Shown here: piece by piece, positions 37,360-50,700 of the stretch
How positions within the stretch are numbered: position 1 is the first letter of the stretch
Layout of the letters: each line of letters begins with the position of its first letter
Assembly (NCBI GenBank): GCA_963457665.1
Contig: OY735236.1
Span: 42,834,142-42,898,141, forward strand
Direction of reading: 5' to 3'
From: Thysanoteuthis rhombus
Taxonomy: Eukaryota; Mollusca; Cephalopoda; Oegopsida; Thysanoteuthidae
Length of the DNA stretch: 64,000 nucleotides
Translations under genes and position numbers: made by a program
Notes under the pieces: model-generated
Database searches by the model: none
Told to the model about the DNA's origin: nothing
What the model saw: only the letters and a program-made list of their open reading frames with translations

Positions 37360-40300
37360 GCTGAGTCGAAAAATACATCAAATCCACCCGATCCAATGGT
37401 ACTGTTGCAATCAGCACGTCAAACTACGCCAGAAAAAGCCATAAAATCGATAGGTAAAAATGACATTCAAAAGACCATTTTTGATGGCTCCCTTATTGAA
37501 GTGCCTTCTCGACCAATAGCAGCTTTTTCCATCAAATTGGGCTGAGTCAAAAAATAAATCAAATCGATCCAATCCAATGGTACTGTTGCAATCAGAACGT
37601 CAAACTACGCCAGAAAAAGCCATAAAATCGATAGGTAAAAATAACATTCAAAAGACCATTTTTGATGGCTTACCGATGTGTGCGGTAAAAATGCATTTTC
37701 GGTCAATATTGGCTATTTCCATCAAATTGGGCTGAGTCGAAGAATACATCAATTCCACCCGATCCAATGGTACCGTTGCAATCAGCACGTCAAACTACGC
37801 CAGAAAAAGCCATAAAATCGATAGGTAAAAATGACATTGAAAAGACCATTTTTGATGGCTCCCTTATGGAAGTGCCTTCTCGACCAATAGCAGCTTTTTC
37901 CATCAAATTGGGCTGAGTCGAAAAATACATCAAATCCACCCGATCCAATGGTACCGTTGCAATCAGCACGTCAAACTACACCAGAAAAAGCCATAGAATC
38001 GATAGGTAAAAATGACATTCAAAAGACCATTTTAAATGGCTCCTTTATGGAAGTGCCTTCTCGACCAATAGCAACTTTATCCATCAAATTGGGTTGAGTC
38101 GAAAAATACATCAAATCCACCCGATCCAATGGTACCGTTGCAATCAGCACGTCAAACTGCGCCAGAAAAAGCCATAAAATCGATAGGTAAAAATGACATT
38201 CAAAAGACCATTTTTGATGGCTCCCTTATGGAAGTGCCTTCTCGACCAATAGCGGCTTTTTCCATCAAATTGGGCTGAGTCGAAAAATACATCAAATCCA
38301 CCCGATCCAATGGTACCGTTGCAATCAGCACGTCAAACTACGCCAGAGAAAGCCATAAAATCGATAGGTAAAAATGACATTCAAAAGACCATTTTTGATG
38401 GCTCCCTTATGGAAGTGCCTTCTCGACCAATAGCAGCTTTTTCCATCAAATTGGGCTGAGTTGAAAAATACATCAAATCCACCCGATCCAATGGTACCGT
38501 TGCAATCAGCACGTCAAACTACGCCAGAAAAAGCCATAAAATCGATAGGTAAAAATGACATTCAAAAGACCATTTTTGATGGCTCCCGTATGGAAGTGCC
38601 TTCTCGACCAATAGCGGCTTTTTCCATCAAATTGGGCTGAGTCGAAAAATACATCAAATCCACCCGATCCAATGGTACCGTTGCAATCAGCACGTCAAAC
38701 TACGCCAGAAAAAGCCATAAAATCGATAGGTAAAAATGACATTCAAAAGACCATTTTTGATGGCTCCCTTATGGAAGTGCCTTCTCGACCAATAGCAGCT
38801 TTTTCCATCAAATTGGGCTGAGTCGAAAAATACATCAAATCCACCCGATCCAATGGTACCGTTGCAATCAGCACGTCAAACTACGCAAGAAAAAGCCATA
38901 AAATCGATAGGTAAAAATGACATTCAAAAGACCATTTTTGACGGCTTACTGATGTGTGCGGTAGAAATGCATTTTCGGTCAATATTGACTTTTTCCATCA
39001 AATTTGGCTGAGTCGAAAAATACATCAAATCCACCTGATCCAATGGTACCGTTGCAATCAGCACGTCAAACTACGCCAGAAAAAGCCATAAAATCGATAG
39101 GTAAAAATGACATTCAAAAGACCATTTTTGATGGCTCCCTTCATGAAGTACCTTATCGACCAATAGCGGTTTTTTCCATCAAATTGGGCTGAGTCGAAAA
39201 ATACATCAAATCCACCCGATCCAATGGTACCGTTGCAATCAGCACGTCAAACTACGCCAGAAAAAGCCATAAAATCGATTGGTAAAAATGACATTCAAAA
39301 GACCATTTTTGATGGCTCCCTTATGGAAGTGCCTTTTCGACCAATAGCGGCTTTTTCCATCAAATTGGGCTGAGTCGAAAAATACATCAAATCCACCCGA
39401 TCCAATGGTACCGTTGCAATCAGCACGTCAAACTACGCCAGAAAAAGCCATAAAATCGATAGGTAAAAATGACATTAAAAAGACCATTTCTGATGGCTCT
39501 CTTATGGAAGTGCCTTCTCGACCAATAGCGGCTTTTTCCATCAAATTGGGCTGAGTCGAAAAATACATCAAATCCACCCGATCCAATGGTACTGTTGCAA
39601 TCAGCACGTCAAACTACGCCAGAAAAAGCCATAAAATCGATAGGTAAAAATGACATTCAAAAGACCATTTTTGATGGCTCCCGTATGGAAGTGCCTTCTC
39701 GACCAATAGCAGCTTTTTCCATCAAATTTGGCTGAGTCAAAAAATAAATCAAATCGATCCAATCCAATGGTACTGTTGCAATCAGAACGTCAAACTACGC
39801 CAGAAAAAGCCATAAAATCGATAGGTAAAAATAACATTCAAAAGACCATTTTTGATGGCTTAATGATGTGTGCGGTAAAAATGCATTTTCGGCCAATATT
39901 GGCTATTTCCATCAAATTGGGCTGAGTCGAAGAATACATCAATTCCACCCGATCCAATGGTACCGTTGCAATCAGCACGTCAAACTACGCCAGAAAAAGC
40001 CATAAAATCGATAGGTAAAAATGACATTGAAAAGACCATTTTTGATGGCTCCCTTATGGAAGTGCCTTCTCGACCAATAGCAGCTTTTTCCATCAAATTG
40101 GGCTGAGTCGAAAAATACATCAAATCCACCCGATCCAATGGTACCGTTGCAATCAGCACGTCAAACTACACCAGAAAAAGCCATAGAATCGATAGGTAAA
40201 AATGACATTCAAAAGACCATTTTAAATGGCTCCTTTATGGAAGTGCCTTCTCGACCAATAGCAACTTTTTCCATCAAATTGGGCTGAGTCGAAAAATACA

Positions 40301-41558
40301 TCAAATCCACCCGATCCAATGGTACCGTTGCAATCAGCACGTCAAACTGCGCCAGAAAAAGCCATAAAATCGATAGGTAAAAATGACATTCAAAAGACCA
40401 TTTTTGATGGCTCCCTTATGGAAGTGCCTTCTCGACCAATAGCAGCTTTTTCCATCAAATTGGGCTGAGTCGAAAAATACATCAAATCCACCCGATCCAA
40501 TGGTACCGTTGCAATCAGCACGTCAAACTACGCCAGAAAAAGCCATAAAATCGATAGGTAAAAATGACATTCAAAAGACCATTTTTGATGGCTCCCTTAT
40601 GGAAGTGCCTTCTCGACCAATAGCAGCTTTTTCCATCAAATTGGGCTGAGTTGAAAAATACATCAAATCCACCCAATCCAATGGTACCGTTGCAATCAGC
40701 ACGTCAAACTACGCCAGAAAAAGCCATAAAATCGATAGGTAAAAATGACATTCAAAAGACCATTTTTGATGGCTCCCGTATGGAAGTGCCTTCTCGACCA
40801 ATAGCGGCTTTTTCCATCAAATTGGGCTGAGTCGAAAAATACATCAAATCCACCCGATCCAATGGTACCGTTGCAATCAGCACGTCAAACTACGCCAGAA
40901 AAAGCCATAAAATCGATAGGTAAAAATGACATTCAAAAGACCATTTTTGATGGCTCCCTTATGGAAGTGCCTTCTCGACCAATAGCGGCTTTTTCCATCA
41001 AATTGGGCTGAGTCGAAAAATACATCAAATCCACCCGATCCAATGGTACTGTTGCAATCAGCATGTCAAACTACGCAAGAAAAAGCCATAAAATCGATAG
41101 GTAAAAATGACATTCAAAAGACCATTTTTGACGGCTTACTGATGTGTGCGGTAGAAATGCATTTTCGGTCAATATTGACTTTTTCCATCAAATTTGGCTG
41201 AGTCGAAAAATACATCAAATCCACCTGATCCAATGGTACCGTTGCAATCAGCACGTCAAACTACGCCAGAAAAAGCCATAAAATCGATAGGTAAAAATGA
41301 CATTCAAAAGACCATTTTTGATGGCTCCCTTCATGAAGTACCTTATCGACCAATAGCGGCTTTTTCCATCAAATTGGGCTGAGTCGAAAAATACATCAAA
41401 TCCACCCGATCCAATGGTACCGTTGCAATCAGCACGTCAAACTACGCCAGAAAAAGCCATAAAATCGATAGGTAAAAATGACATTCAAAAGACCATTTTT
41501 GATGGCTCCCTTATGGAAGTGCCTTTTCGACCAATAGCGGCTTTTTCCATCAAATTGG
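37179..41558 (+). repeat. 12-monomer higher-order repeat, two tandem copies (2190 bp each)
   Basis: Copies are 37179-39368 and 39369-41558, with a third at 43948-46137 inside the larger duplication. Order: A (TTCTGATGGCTCTCTT), A, B', A (ACATTGAAAAG), A (TTTTAAATGGC), A, A, A (CTCCCGTATGG), A, B (TACGCAAG), A-c, A. B units are at 37541 and 38817, then 39731 and 41007. The second A of copy 1 has CTTATTGAAG, where copies 2 and 3 have CCCGTATGG. That places copies 2 and 3 closer to each other than to copy 1. Confidence 0.9.
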
Positions 41559-43205
41559 GCTGAGTCGAAAAATACATCAAATCCACCCGATCCAATGGTA
41601 CCGTTGCAATCAGCACGTCAAACTACGCCAGAAAAAGCCATAAAATCGATAGGTAAAAATGACATTCAAAAGACCATTTATGACGGCTTATTTATATGTG
41701 CGGTAGAAACGCATTTTCGGTCAATATTGACTTTTTCCATCAAATTGGGCTGAGTGGAAAAATACATCAAATCCACCCGATCCAATGGTACCGTTGCAAT
41801 CAGCACGTCAAACTACGCCAGAAAAAGCCATAAAATCGATAGGTAAAAATGTCATTCAAAAGACCATTTTTGATGGCTCCCTTATGGAAGTGCCTTCTCG
41901 ACCAATAGCGGCTTTTTCCATCAAATTGGGCTGAGTCGAAAAATACATCAAATCCACCCGATCCAATGGTACCGTTGCAATCAGCACGTTAAACTACGCC
42001 AGAAAAAGCCATAAAATCGATAGGTAAAAATGACATTCAAAAGACCATTTTTGATGGCTCCCTTATGGAAGTGCCTTCTCGACCAAGAGCGGCTTTTTCC
42101 ATCAAATTGGGCTGAGTCGAAAAATACATCAAATCGATCCAATCCAATGGTACTGTTGCAATCAGCACGTCAAACTACGCCAGAAAAAGCCATAAAATCG
42201 ATAGGTAAAAATAACATTCAAAAGACCATTTTTGATGGCTTACTGATGTGTGCGGTAAAAATGCATTTTCGGTCAATATTGGCTATTTCCATCAAATTGG
42301 GCAGAGTCGAAGAATACATCAAATCCACCCGATCCAATGGTACCGTTGCAATCAGCACGTCAAACTACGCCAGAAAAAGCCATAAAATCGATAGGTAAAA
42401 ATGACATTCAAAAGACCATTTTTGATGGCTCTCTTATGGAAGTGCCTTCTCGACCAATAGCGGCTTTTTCCATCAAATTGGGCTGAGTCGAAAAATACAT
42501 CAAATCCACCCGATCCAATGGTACTGTTGCAATCAGCACGTCAAACTGCGCCAGAAAAAGCCATAAAATCGATAGGTAAAAATGACATTCAAATTACCAT
42601 TTTTGATGGCTCCCTTCATGAAGTGCATTATTGACCAATAGCGGCTTTTTCCATCAAATTGGGCTGAGTCGAAAAATACATCAAATCCACCCGATCCAAT
42701 GGTACCGTTGCAATAAGCACGTCAAACTACGCCAGAAAAAGCCATAAAATCAATAAGTAAGAATGACAGTCAAAAGACCATTTTTGATGGCTCCCTTATG
42801 GAAGTGCCTTCTCGACCAATAGCAGTTTTCTCCATCAAATTGGACTGAGTGGAAAAATACATCAATTCCACCCGATCCGATGGTACCGTTGCAATCAGCA
42901 CGTCAAACTACGCCAGAAAAAGCCTTAAAATCGATAGGTAAAAATGACATTCAAAAGACCATTTTTGATGGCTCCCTTATGGAAGTGCCTTCTCGACCAA
43001 TAGCGGCTTTTTCCATCAAATTGGGCTGAGTCGAAAAATACATCAAATCCACCCGATCCAATGGTACCAGTGCAATCAGCACGTCAAACTACGCCAGAAA
43101 AAGCCATAAAATCGATAGGTAAAAATGACATTCAAAAGACCATTTTTGATGGCTCCCTTATGGAAGTGCCTTCTCGACCAATAGCAGCTTTTTCCATCAA
43201 ATTGG
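38817..43205 (+). repeat. Large tandem duplication, copy 1 (24 monomers, 4389 bp)
   Basis: B units start at 38817, 39731, 41007, 41559 and 42111; A-c at 39007, 41197 and 42482; A-s at 42663. Every marker reappears in order in 43206-47784: TACGCAAG, CACCTGATCC, GCGGTTTTTTCC, CCCGTATGG, TTTTAAATGGC, CACCCAATCC, TTTATATGTGCGG, GGGCAGAGTC, ATTATTGACC and GCCTTAAAATC. The copies look nearly identical by eye, so the event is probably recent. Confidence 0.94.
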
Positions 43206-46200
43206 GCTGAGTCGAAAAATACATCAAATCCACCCGATCCAATGGTACCGTTGCAATCAGCACGTCAAACTACGCAAGAAAAAGCCATAAAATCGATAGG
43301 TAAAAATGACATTCAAAAGACCATTTTTGACGGCTTACTGATGTGTGCGGTAGAAATGCATTTTCGGTCAATATTGACTTTTTCCATCAAATTTGGCTGA
43401 GTCGAAAAATACATCAAATCCACCTGATCCAATGGTACCGTTGCAATCAGCACGTCAAACTACGCCAGAAAAAGCCATAAAATCGATAGGTAAAAATGAC
43501 ATTCAAAAGACCATTTTTGATGGCTCCCTTCATGAAGTACCTTATCGACCAATAGCGGTTTTTTCCATCAAATTGGGCTGAGTCGAAAAATACATCAAAT
43601 CCACCCGATCCAATGGTACCGTTGCAATCAGCACGTCAAACTACGCCAGAAAAAGCCATAAAATCGATTGGTAAAAATGACATTCAAAAGACCATTTTTG
43701 ATGGCTCCCTTATGGAAGTGCCTTTTCGACCAATAGCGGCTTTTTCCATCAAATTGGGCTGAGTCGAAAAATACATCAAATCCACCCGATCCAATGGTAC
43801 CGTTGCAATCAGCACGTCAAAGTACGTCAGAAAAAGCCATAAAATCGATAGGTAAAAATGACATTCAAAAGACCATTTTTGACGGCTTACTGATGTGTGC
43901 GGTAAAAATGCATTTTCGGTCAATATTGGCTATTTCCATCAAATTGGGCTGAGTCGAAAAATACATCAAATCCACCCGATCCAATGGTACCGTTGCAATC
44001 AGCACGTCAAACTACGCCAGAAAAAGCCATAAAATCGATAGGTAAAAATGACATTAAAAAGACCATTTCTGATGGCTCTCTTATGGAAGTGCCTTCTCGA
44101 CCAATAGCGGCTTTTTCCATCAAATTGGGCTGAGTCGAAAAATACATCAAATCCACCCGATCCAATGGTACTGTTGCAATCAGCACGTCAAACTACGCCA
44201 GAAAAAGCCATAAAATCGATAGGTAAAAATGACATTCAAAAGACCATTTTTGATGGCTCCCGTATGGAAGTGCCTTCTCGACCAATAGCAGCTTTTTCCA
44301 TCAAATTTGGCTGAGTCAAAAAATAAATCAAATCGATCCAATCCAATGGTACTGTTGCAATCAGAACGTCAAACTACGCCAGAAAAAGCCATAAAATCGA
44401 TAGGTAAAAATAACATTCAAAAGACCATTTTTGATGGCTTAATGATGTGTGCGGTAAAAATGCATTTTCGGCCAATATTGGCTATTTCCATCAAATTGGG
44501 CTGAGTCGAAGAATACATCAATTCCACCCGATCCAATGGTACCGTTGCAATCAGCACGTCAAACTACGCCAGAAAAAGCCATAAAATCGATAGGTAAAAA
44601 TGACATTGAAAAGACCATTTTTGATGGCTCCCTTATGGAAGTGCCTTCTCGACCAATAGCAGCTTTTTCCATCAAATTGGGCTGAGTCGAAAAATACATC
44701 AAATCCACCCGATCCAATGGTACCGTTGCAATCAGCACGTCAAACTACACCAGAAAAAGCCATAGAATCGATAGGTAAAAATGACATTCAAAAGACCATT
44801 TTAAATGGCTCCTTTATGGAAGTGCCTTCTCGACCAATAGCAACTTTTTCCATCAAATTGGGCTGAGTCGAAAAATACATCAAATCCACCCGATCCAATG
44901 GTACCGTTGCAATCAGCACGTCAAACTGCGCCAGAAAAAGCCATAAAATCGATAGGTAAAAATGACATTCAAAAGACCATTTTTGATGGCTCCCTTATGG
45001 AAGTGCCTTCTCGACCAATAGCAGCTTTTTCCATCAAATTGGGCTGAGTCGAAAAATACATCAAATCCACCCGATCCAATGGTACCGTTGCAATCAGCAC
45101 GTCAAACTACGCCAGAAAAAGCCATAAAATCGATAGGTAAAAATGACATTCAAAAGACCATTTTTGATGGCTCCCTTATGGAAGTGCCTTCTCGACCAAT
45201 AGCAGCTTTTTCCATCAAATTGGGCTGAGTTGAAAAATACATCAAATCCACCCAATCCAATGGTACCGTTGCAATCAGCACGTCAAACTACGCCAGAAAA
45301 AGCCATAAAATCGATAGGTAAAAATGACATTCAAAAGACCATTTTTGATGGCTCCCGTATGGAAGTGCCTTCTCGACCAATAGCGGCTTTTTCCATCAAA
45401 TTGGGCTGAGTCGAAAAATACATCAAATCCACCCGATCCAATGGTACCGTTGCAATCAGCACGTCAAACTACGCCAGAAAAAGCCATAAAATCGATAGGT
45501 AAAAATGACATTCAAAAGACCATTTTTGATGGCTCCCTTATGGAAGTGCCTTCTCGACCAATAGCGGCTTTTTCCATCAAATTGGGCTGAGTCGAAAAAT
45601 ACATCAAATCCACCCGATCCAATGGTACTGTTGCAATCAGCATGTCAAACTACGCAAGAAAAAGCCATAAAATCGATAGGTAAAAATGACATTCAAAAGA
45701 CCATTTTTGACGGCTTACTGATGTGTGCGGTAGAAATGCATTTTCGGTCAATATTGACTTTTTCCATCAAATTTGGCTGAGTCGAAAAATACATCAAATC
45801 CACCTGATCCAATGGTACCGTTGCAATCAGCACGTCAAACTACGCCAGAAAAAGCCATAAAATCGATAGGTAAAAATGACATTCAAAAGACCATTTTTGA
45901 TGGCTCCCTTCATGAAGTACCTTATCGACCAATAGCGGCTTTTTCCATCAAATTGGGCTGAGTCGAAAAATACATCAAATCCACCCGATCCAATGGTACC
46001 GTTGCAATCAGCACGTCAAACTACGCCAGAAAAAGCCATAAAATCGATAGGTAAAAATGACATTCAAAAGACCATTTTTGATGGCTCCCTTATGGAAGTG
46101 CCTTTTCGACCAATAGCGGCTTTTTCCATCAAATTGGGCTGAGTCGACAAATACATCAAATCCACCCGATCCAATGGTACCGTTGCAATCAGCACGTCAA

Positions 46201-47784
46201 ACTACGCCAGAAAAAGCCATAAAATCGATAGGTAAAAATGACATTCAAAAGACCATTTATGACGGCTTATTTATATGTGCGGTAGAAACGCATTTTCGGT
46301 CAATATTGACTTTTTCCATCAAATTGGGCTGAGTGGAAAAATACATCAAATCCACCCGATCCAATGGTACCGTTGCAATCAGCACGTCAAACTACGCCAG
46401 AAAAAGCCATAAAATCGATAGGTAAAAATGTCATTCAAAAGACCATTTTTGATGGCTCCCTTATGGAAGTGCCTTCTCGACCAATAGCGGCTTTTTCCAT
46501 CAAATTGGGCTGAGTCGAAAAATACATCAAATCCACCCGATCCAATGGTACCGTTGCAATCAGCACGTTAAACTACGCCAGAAAAAGCCATAAAATCGAT
46601 AGGTAAAAATGACATTCAAAAGACCATTTTTGATGGCTCCCTTATGGAAGTGCCTTCTCGACCAAGAGCGGCTTTTTCCATCAAATTGGGCTGAGTCGAA
46701 AAATACATCAAATCGATCCAATCCAATGGTACTGTTGCAATCAGCACGTCAAACTACGCCAGAAAAAGCCATAAAATCGATAGGTAAAAATAACATTCAA
46801 AAGACCATTTTTGATGGCTTACTGATGTGTGCGGTAAAAATGCATTTTCGGTCAATATTGGCTATTTCCATCAAATTGGGCAGAGTCGAAGAATACATCA
46901 AATCCACCCGATCCAATGGTACCGTTGCAATCAGCACGTCAAACTACGCCAGAAAAAGCCATAAAATCGATAGGTAAAAATGACATTCAAAAGACCATTT
47001 TTGATGGCTCTCTTATGGAAGTGCCTTCTCGACCAATAGCGGCTTTTTCCATCAAATTGGGCTGAGTCGAAAAATACATCAAATCCACCCGATCCAATGG
47101 TACTGTTGCAATCAGCACGTCAAACTGCGCCAGAAAAAGCCATAAAATCGATAGGTAAAAATGACATTCAAATTACCATTTTTGATGGCTCCCTTCATGA
47201 AGTGCATTATTGACCAATAGCGGCTTTTTCCATCAAATTGGGCTGAGTCGAAAAATACATCAAATCCACCCGATCCAATGGTACCGTTGCAATAAGCACG
47301 TCAAACTACGCCAGAAAAAGCCATAAAATCAATAAGTAAGAATGACAGTCAAAAGACCATTTTTGATGGCTCCCTTATGGAAGTGCCTTCTCGACCAATA
47401 GCAGTTTTCTCCATCAAATTGGACTGAGTGGAAAAATACATCAATTCCACCCGATCCGATGGTACCGTTGCAATCAGCACGTCAAACTACGCCAGAAAAA
47501 GCCTTAAAATCGATAGGTAAAAATGACATTCAAAAGACCATTTTTGATGGCTCCCTTATGGAAGTGCCTTCTCGACCAATAGCGGCTTTTTCCATCAAAT
47601 TGGGCTGAGTCGAAAAATACATCAAATCCACCCGATCCAATGGTACCAGTGCAATCAGCACGTCAAACTACGCCAGAAAAAGCCATAAAATCGATAGGTA
47701 AAAATGACATTAAAAAGACCATTTCTGATGGCTCTCTTATGGAAGTGCCTTCTCGACCAATAGCGGCTTTTTCCATCAAATTGG
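43206..47784 (+). repeat. Large tandem duplication, copy 2 (25 monomers, 4579 bp)
   Basis: Second copy of 38817-43205, longer by exactly one 190-bp B unit (43758-43947, with AAGTACGTCAG and GGCTATTTCC) between units matching 39188 and 39369. Other B units start at 43206, 44310, 45586, 46138 and 46690. One clear substitution is C at 46148 against A at 41569. Homology breaks inside the last unit: both copies have ACCAGTGC, but then this copy has ATTAAAAAG with TTCTGATGG while copy 1 has ATTCAAAAG with TTTTGATGG. Confidence 0.94.
43758..43947 (+). repeat. Extra B monomer distinguishing the two 4.5-kb copies
   Basis: This unit, with CAAAGTACGTCAGAAAAAGC and TATTGGCTATTTCC, is present in copy 2 and absent at the matching point of copy 1 (39368/39369). 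The same unit type, flanked on its right by the TTCTGATGGCTCTCTT A unit, exists at 35894 and 36989. Either copy 2 kept an ancestral B that copy 1 lost, or copy 2 gained it by exchange with such a block. Confidence 0.85.
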
Positions 47785-50700
47785 GCTGAGTTGAAAAATA
47801 CATCAAATCCACCCGATCCAATGGTACCGTTGCAATCAGCACGTCAAACTACGCCAGAAAAAGCCATAAAATCGATAGGTAAAAATGACATTCAAAAGAC
47901 CATTTTTGACGGCTTACTGATGTGTGCGGTAAAAATGCATTTTCGGTCAATATTGACTTTTTCAATCAAATTAGGCTGAGTCGAATAATACATCAAATCC
48001 ACCCGATCCAATGGTACTTTTGCAATCAGCACGTCAAATTACGCCAGAAAAAGCCATAAAATCGATAGGTAAAAATGACATTCAAATGACCATTTTTGAT
48101 GGCTCCCTTATGGAAGTGCTTTCTCGACCAATAGTGGCTTTTTCCATCAAATTGGGCTGAGTCGAAAAATACATCAAATCCACCCGATCCAATGGTACCG
48201 TTGCAATCAGCACGTCAAACTACGCCAGAAAAAGCCATAAAATCGATAGGTAAAAATGACATTAAAAAGACCATTTTTGATGGCTCCCTTATGGAAGTGC
48301 CTTCTCGACCAATAGCGGCTTTTTCCATCAAATTGGGCTGAGTCGAAAAATACATCAAATCCACCCAATCCAATGGTACCGTTGCAATCAGCACGTCAAA
48401 CTACGCCAGAAAAAGCCATAAAATCGATAGGTAAAAATGACATTAAAAAGACCATTTTTGATGGCTCCCTTATGGAAGTGCCTTCTCGACCAATAGCGGC
48501 TTTTTCCATCAAATTGGGCTGAGTCGAATAATACATCAAATCCACCCGATCCAATGGTACCGTTGCAATCAGCACGTCAAACTACGCCAGAAAAAGCCAT
48601 AAAATCGATAGGTAAAAATGACATTCAAAAGACCATTTTTGATGGCTCCCTTATGGAAGTGCCTTCTCGACCAATAGCGGCTTTTTCCATCAAATTGGGC
48701 TGAGTCGAAAAATACATCAAATCCACCCGATCCAATGGTACCAGTGCAATCAGCACGTCAAACTACGCCAGAAAAAGCCATAAAATCGATAGGTAAAAAT
48801 GACATTAAAAAGACCATTTTTGATGGCTCCCTTATGGAAGTGCCTTCTCGACCAATAGCGGCTTTTTCCATCAAATTGGGCTGAGTCGAATAATACATCA
48901 AATCCACCCGATCCAATGGTACCGTTGCAATCAGCACGTCAAACTACGCCAGAAAAAGCCATAGAATCGATAGGTAAAAATGACATTCAAAAGACCATTT
49001 TTGACGGCTTACTGATGTGTGCGGTAGAAATGCATTTTCGGTCAATATTGACTTTTACCATCAAATTGGGCTGAGTCGAAAAATACATCAAATCCACCCG
49101 ATCCAATGGTACTTTTGCAATCAGCACGTCAAACTACGCCAGAAAAAGCCCTAAAATCGATAGGTAAAAATGACATTCAAAAGACCATTTTTGATGGCTC
49201 CCTTATGGAAGTGCCTTCTCGACCAATAGCGGCTTTTTCCATCAAATTGGGCTGAGTCGAAAAATACATCAAATCCACCCGATCCAATGGTACCGTTGCA
49301 ATCAGCACGTCAAACTACGCCAGAAAAAGCCATAAAATCGATAGGTAAAAATGACATTCAAAAGACCATTTTTGATGGCTCCCTTATGGATGTGCCTTCT
49401 CGACCAATAGCGGCTTTTTCCATCAAATTGGGCTGAGTCAAAAATACATCAAATCCACCCAATCCAATGGTACCGTTGCAATCAGCACGTCAAACTACGC
49501 CAGAAAAAGCCATAAAATCGATGGGTAAAAATGACATTCAAAACACCATTTTTGATGGCTCCCTTATGGAAGTGCCTTCTCGACCAATAGCGGCTTTTTC
49601 CATCACATTGGGCTGAGTCGAAAAATACATCAAATCCACCCGATCCAATGGTACCGTTGCAATCAGCACGTCAAACTACGCCAGAAAAAGCCATAAAATC
49701 GATAGGTAAAAATGACATTCAAAAGACCATTTTTGACGGCTTACTGATGTGTGCAGTAAAAATGCATTTTCGGTCAATATTGACTTTTTCAATCAAATTA
49801 GGCTGAGTCGAATAATACATCAAATCCACCCGATCCAATGGTACTTTTGCAATCAGCACGTCAAATTACGCCAGAAAATGCCATAAAATCGATAGGTAAA
49901 AATGACATTCAAAACATCATTTTTGACGGCTTACTGATGTGTGCGGTAAAAATGCATTTTCGGTCAATATTGACTTTTCCCATCAAATTGGGCTGAGTCG
50001 AATAATACATCAAATCCACCCGATCCAATGGTACCGTTGCAATCAGCACGTCAAACTACGCCAGAAAAAGCCATAAAATCGATAGGTAAAAATGACATTC
50101 AAATGACCATTTTTGATGGCTCCTTATTGAAGTGCCTTCTCGACCAATAGCAGCTTTTTCCATCAAATTGGGCTGAGTCGAAAAATACATCAAATCCACC
50201 CGATCCAATGGTACCGTTGCAATCAGCACGTCAAACAACGCCAGAAAAAGCCATAAAATCAATAGGTAAAAATGACATTCAAAAGACCATTTTTGATGGC
50301 TCCCTTATGGAAGTGCCTTTTCGACCAATAGCGGCTTTTTCCATCAAATTGGGCTGAGTCGAAAAATACATCAAATCCACCCGATCCAATGGTACCGTTG
50401 CAATCAGCACGTCAAACTACGCCAGAAAAAGCCATAAAATCGATAGGTAAAAATGACATTCAAAAGACCATTTTTGATGGCTCCCTTATGGAAGTGCCTT
50501 CTCGACCAATAGCGGCTTTTTCCATCAAATTGGGCTGAGTCGAAAAATACATCAAATCCACCCGATCCAATGGTACCGTTGCAATCAGCACGTTAAACTA
50601 CGCCAGAAAAAGCCAAAAAATCGATAGGTAAAAATAACATTCAAAAGACCATTTTTGATGGCTCCCTTATGGAAGTGCCTTCTCGACCAAGAGCGGCTTT

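Noticed and set aside
42030..42398. Open reading frames of 60-122 codons on both strands as genes
   Set aside because: They are near-identical translations of the same repeat, shift frame at each unit, lack any recognisable domain, and occur on both strands of the same bases. They are by-products of the satellite.
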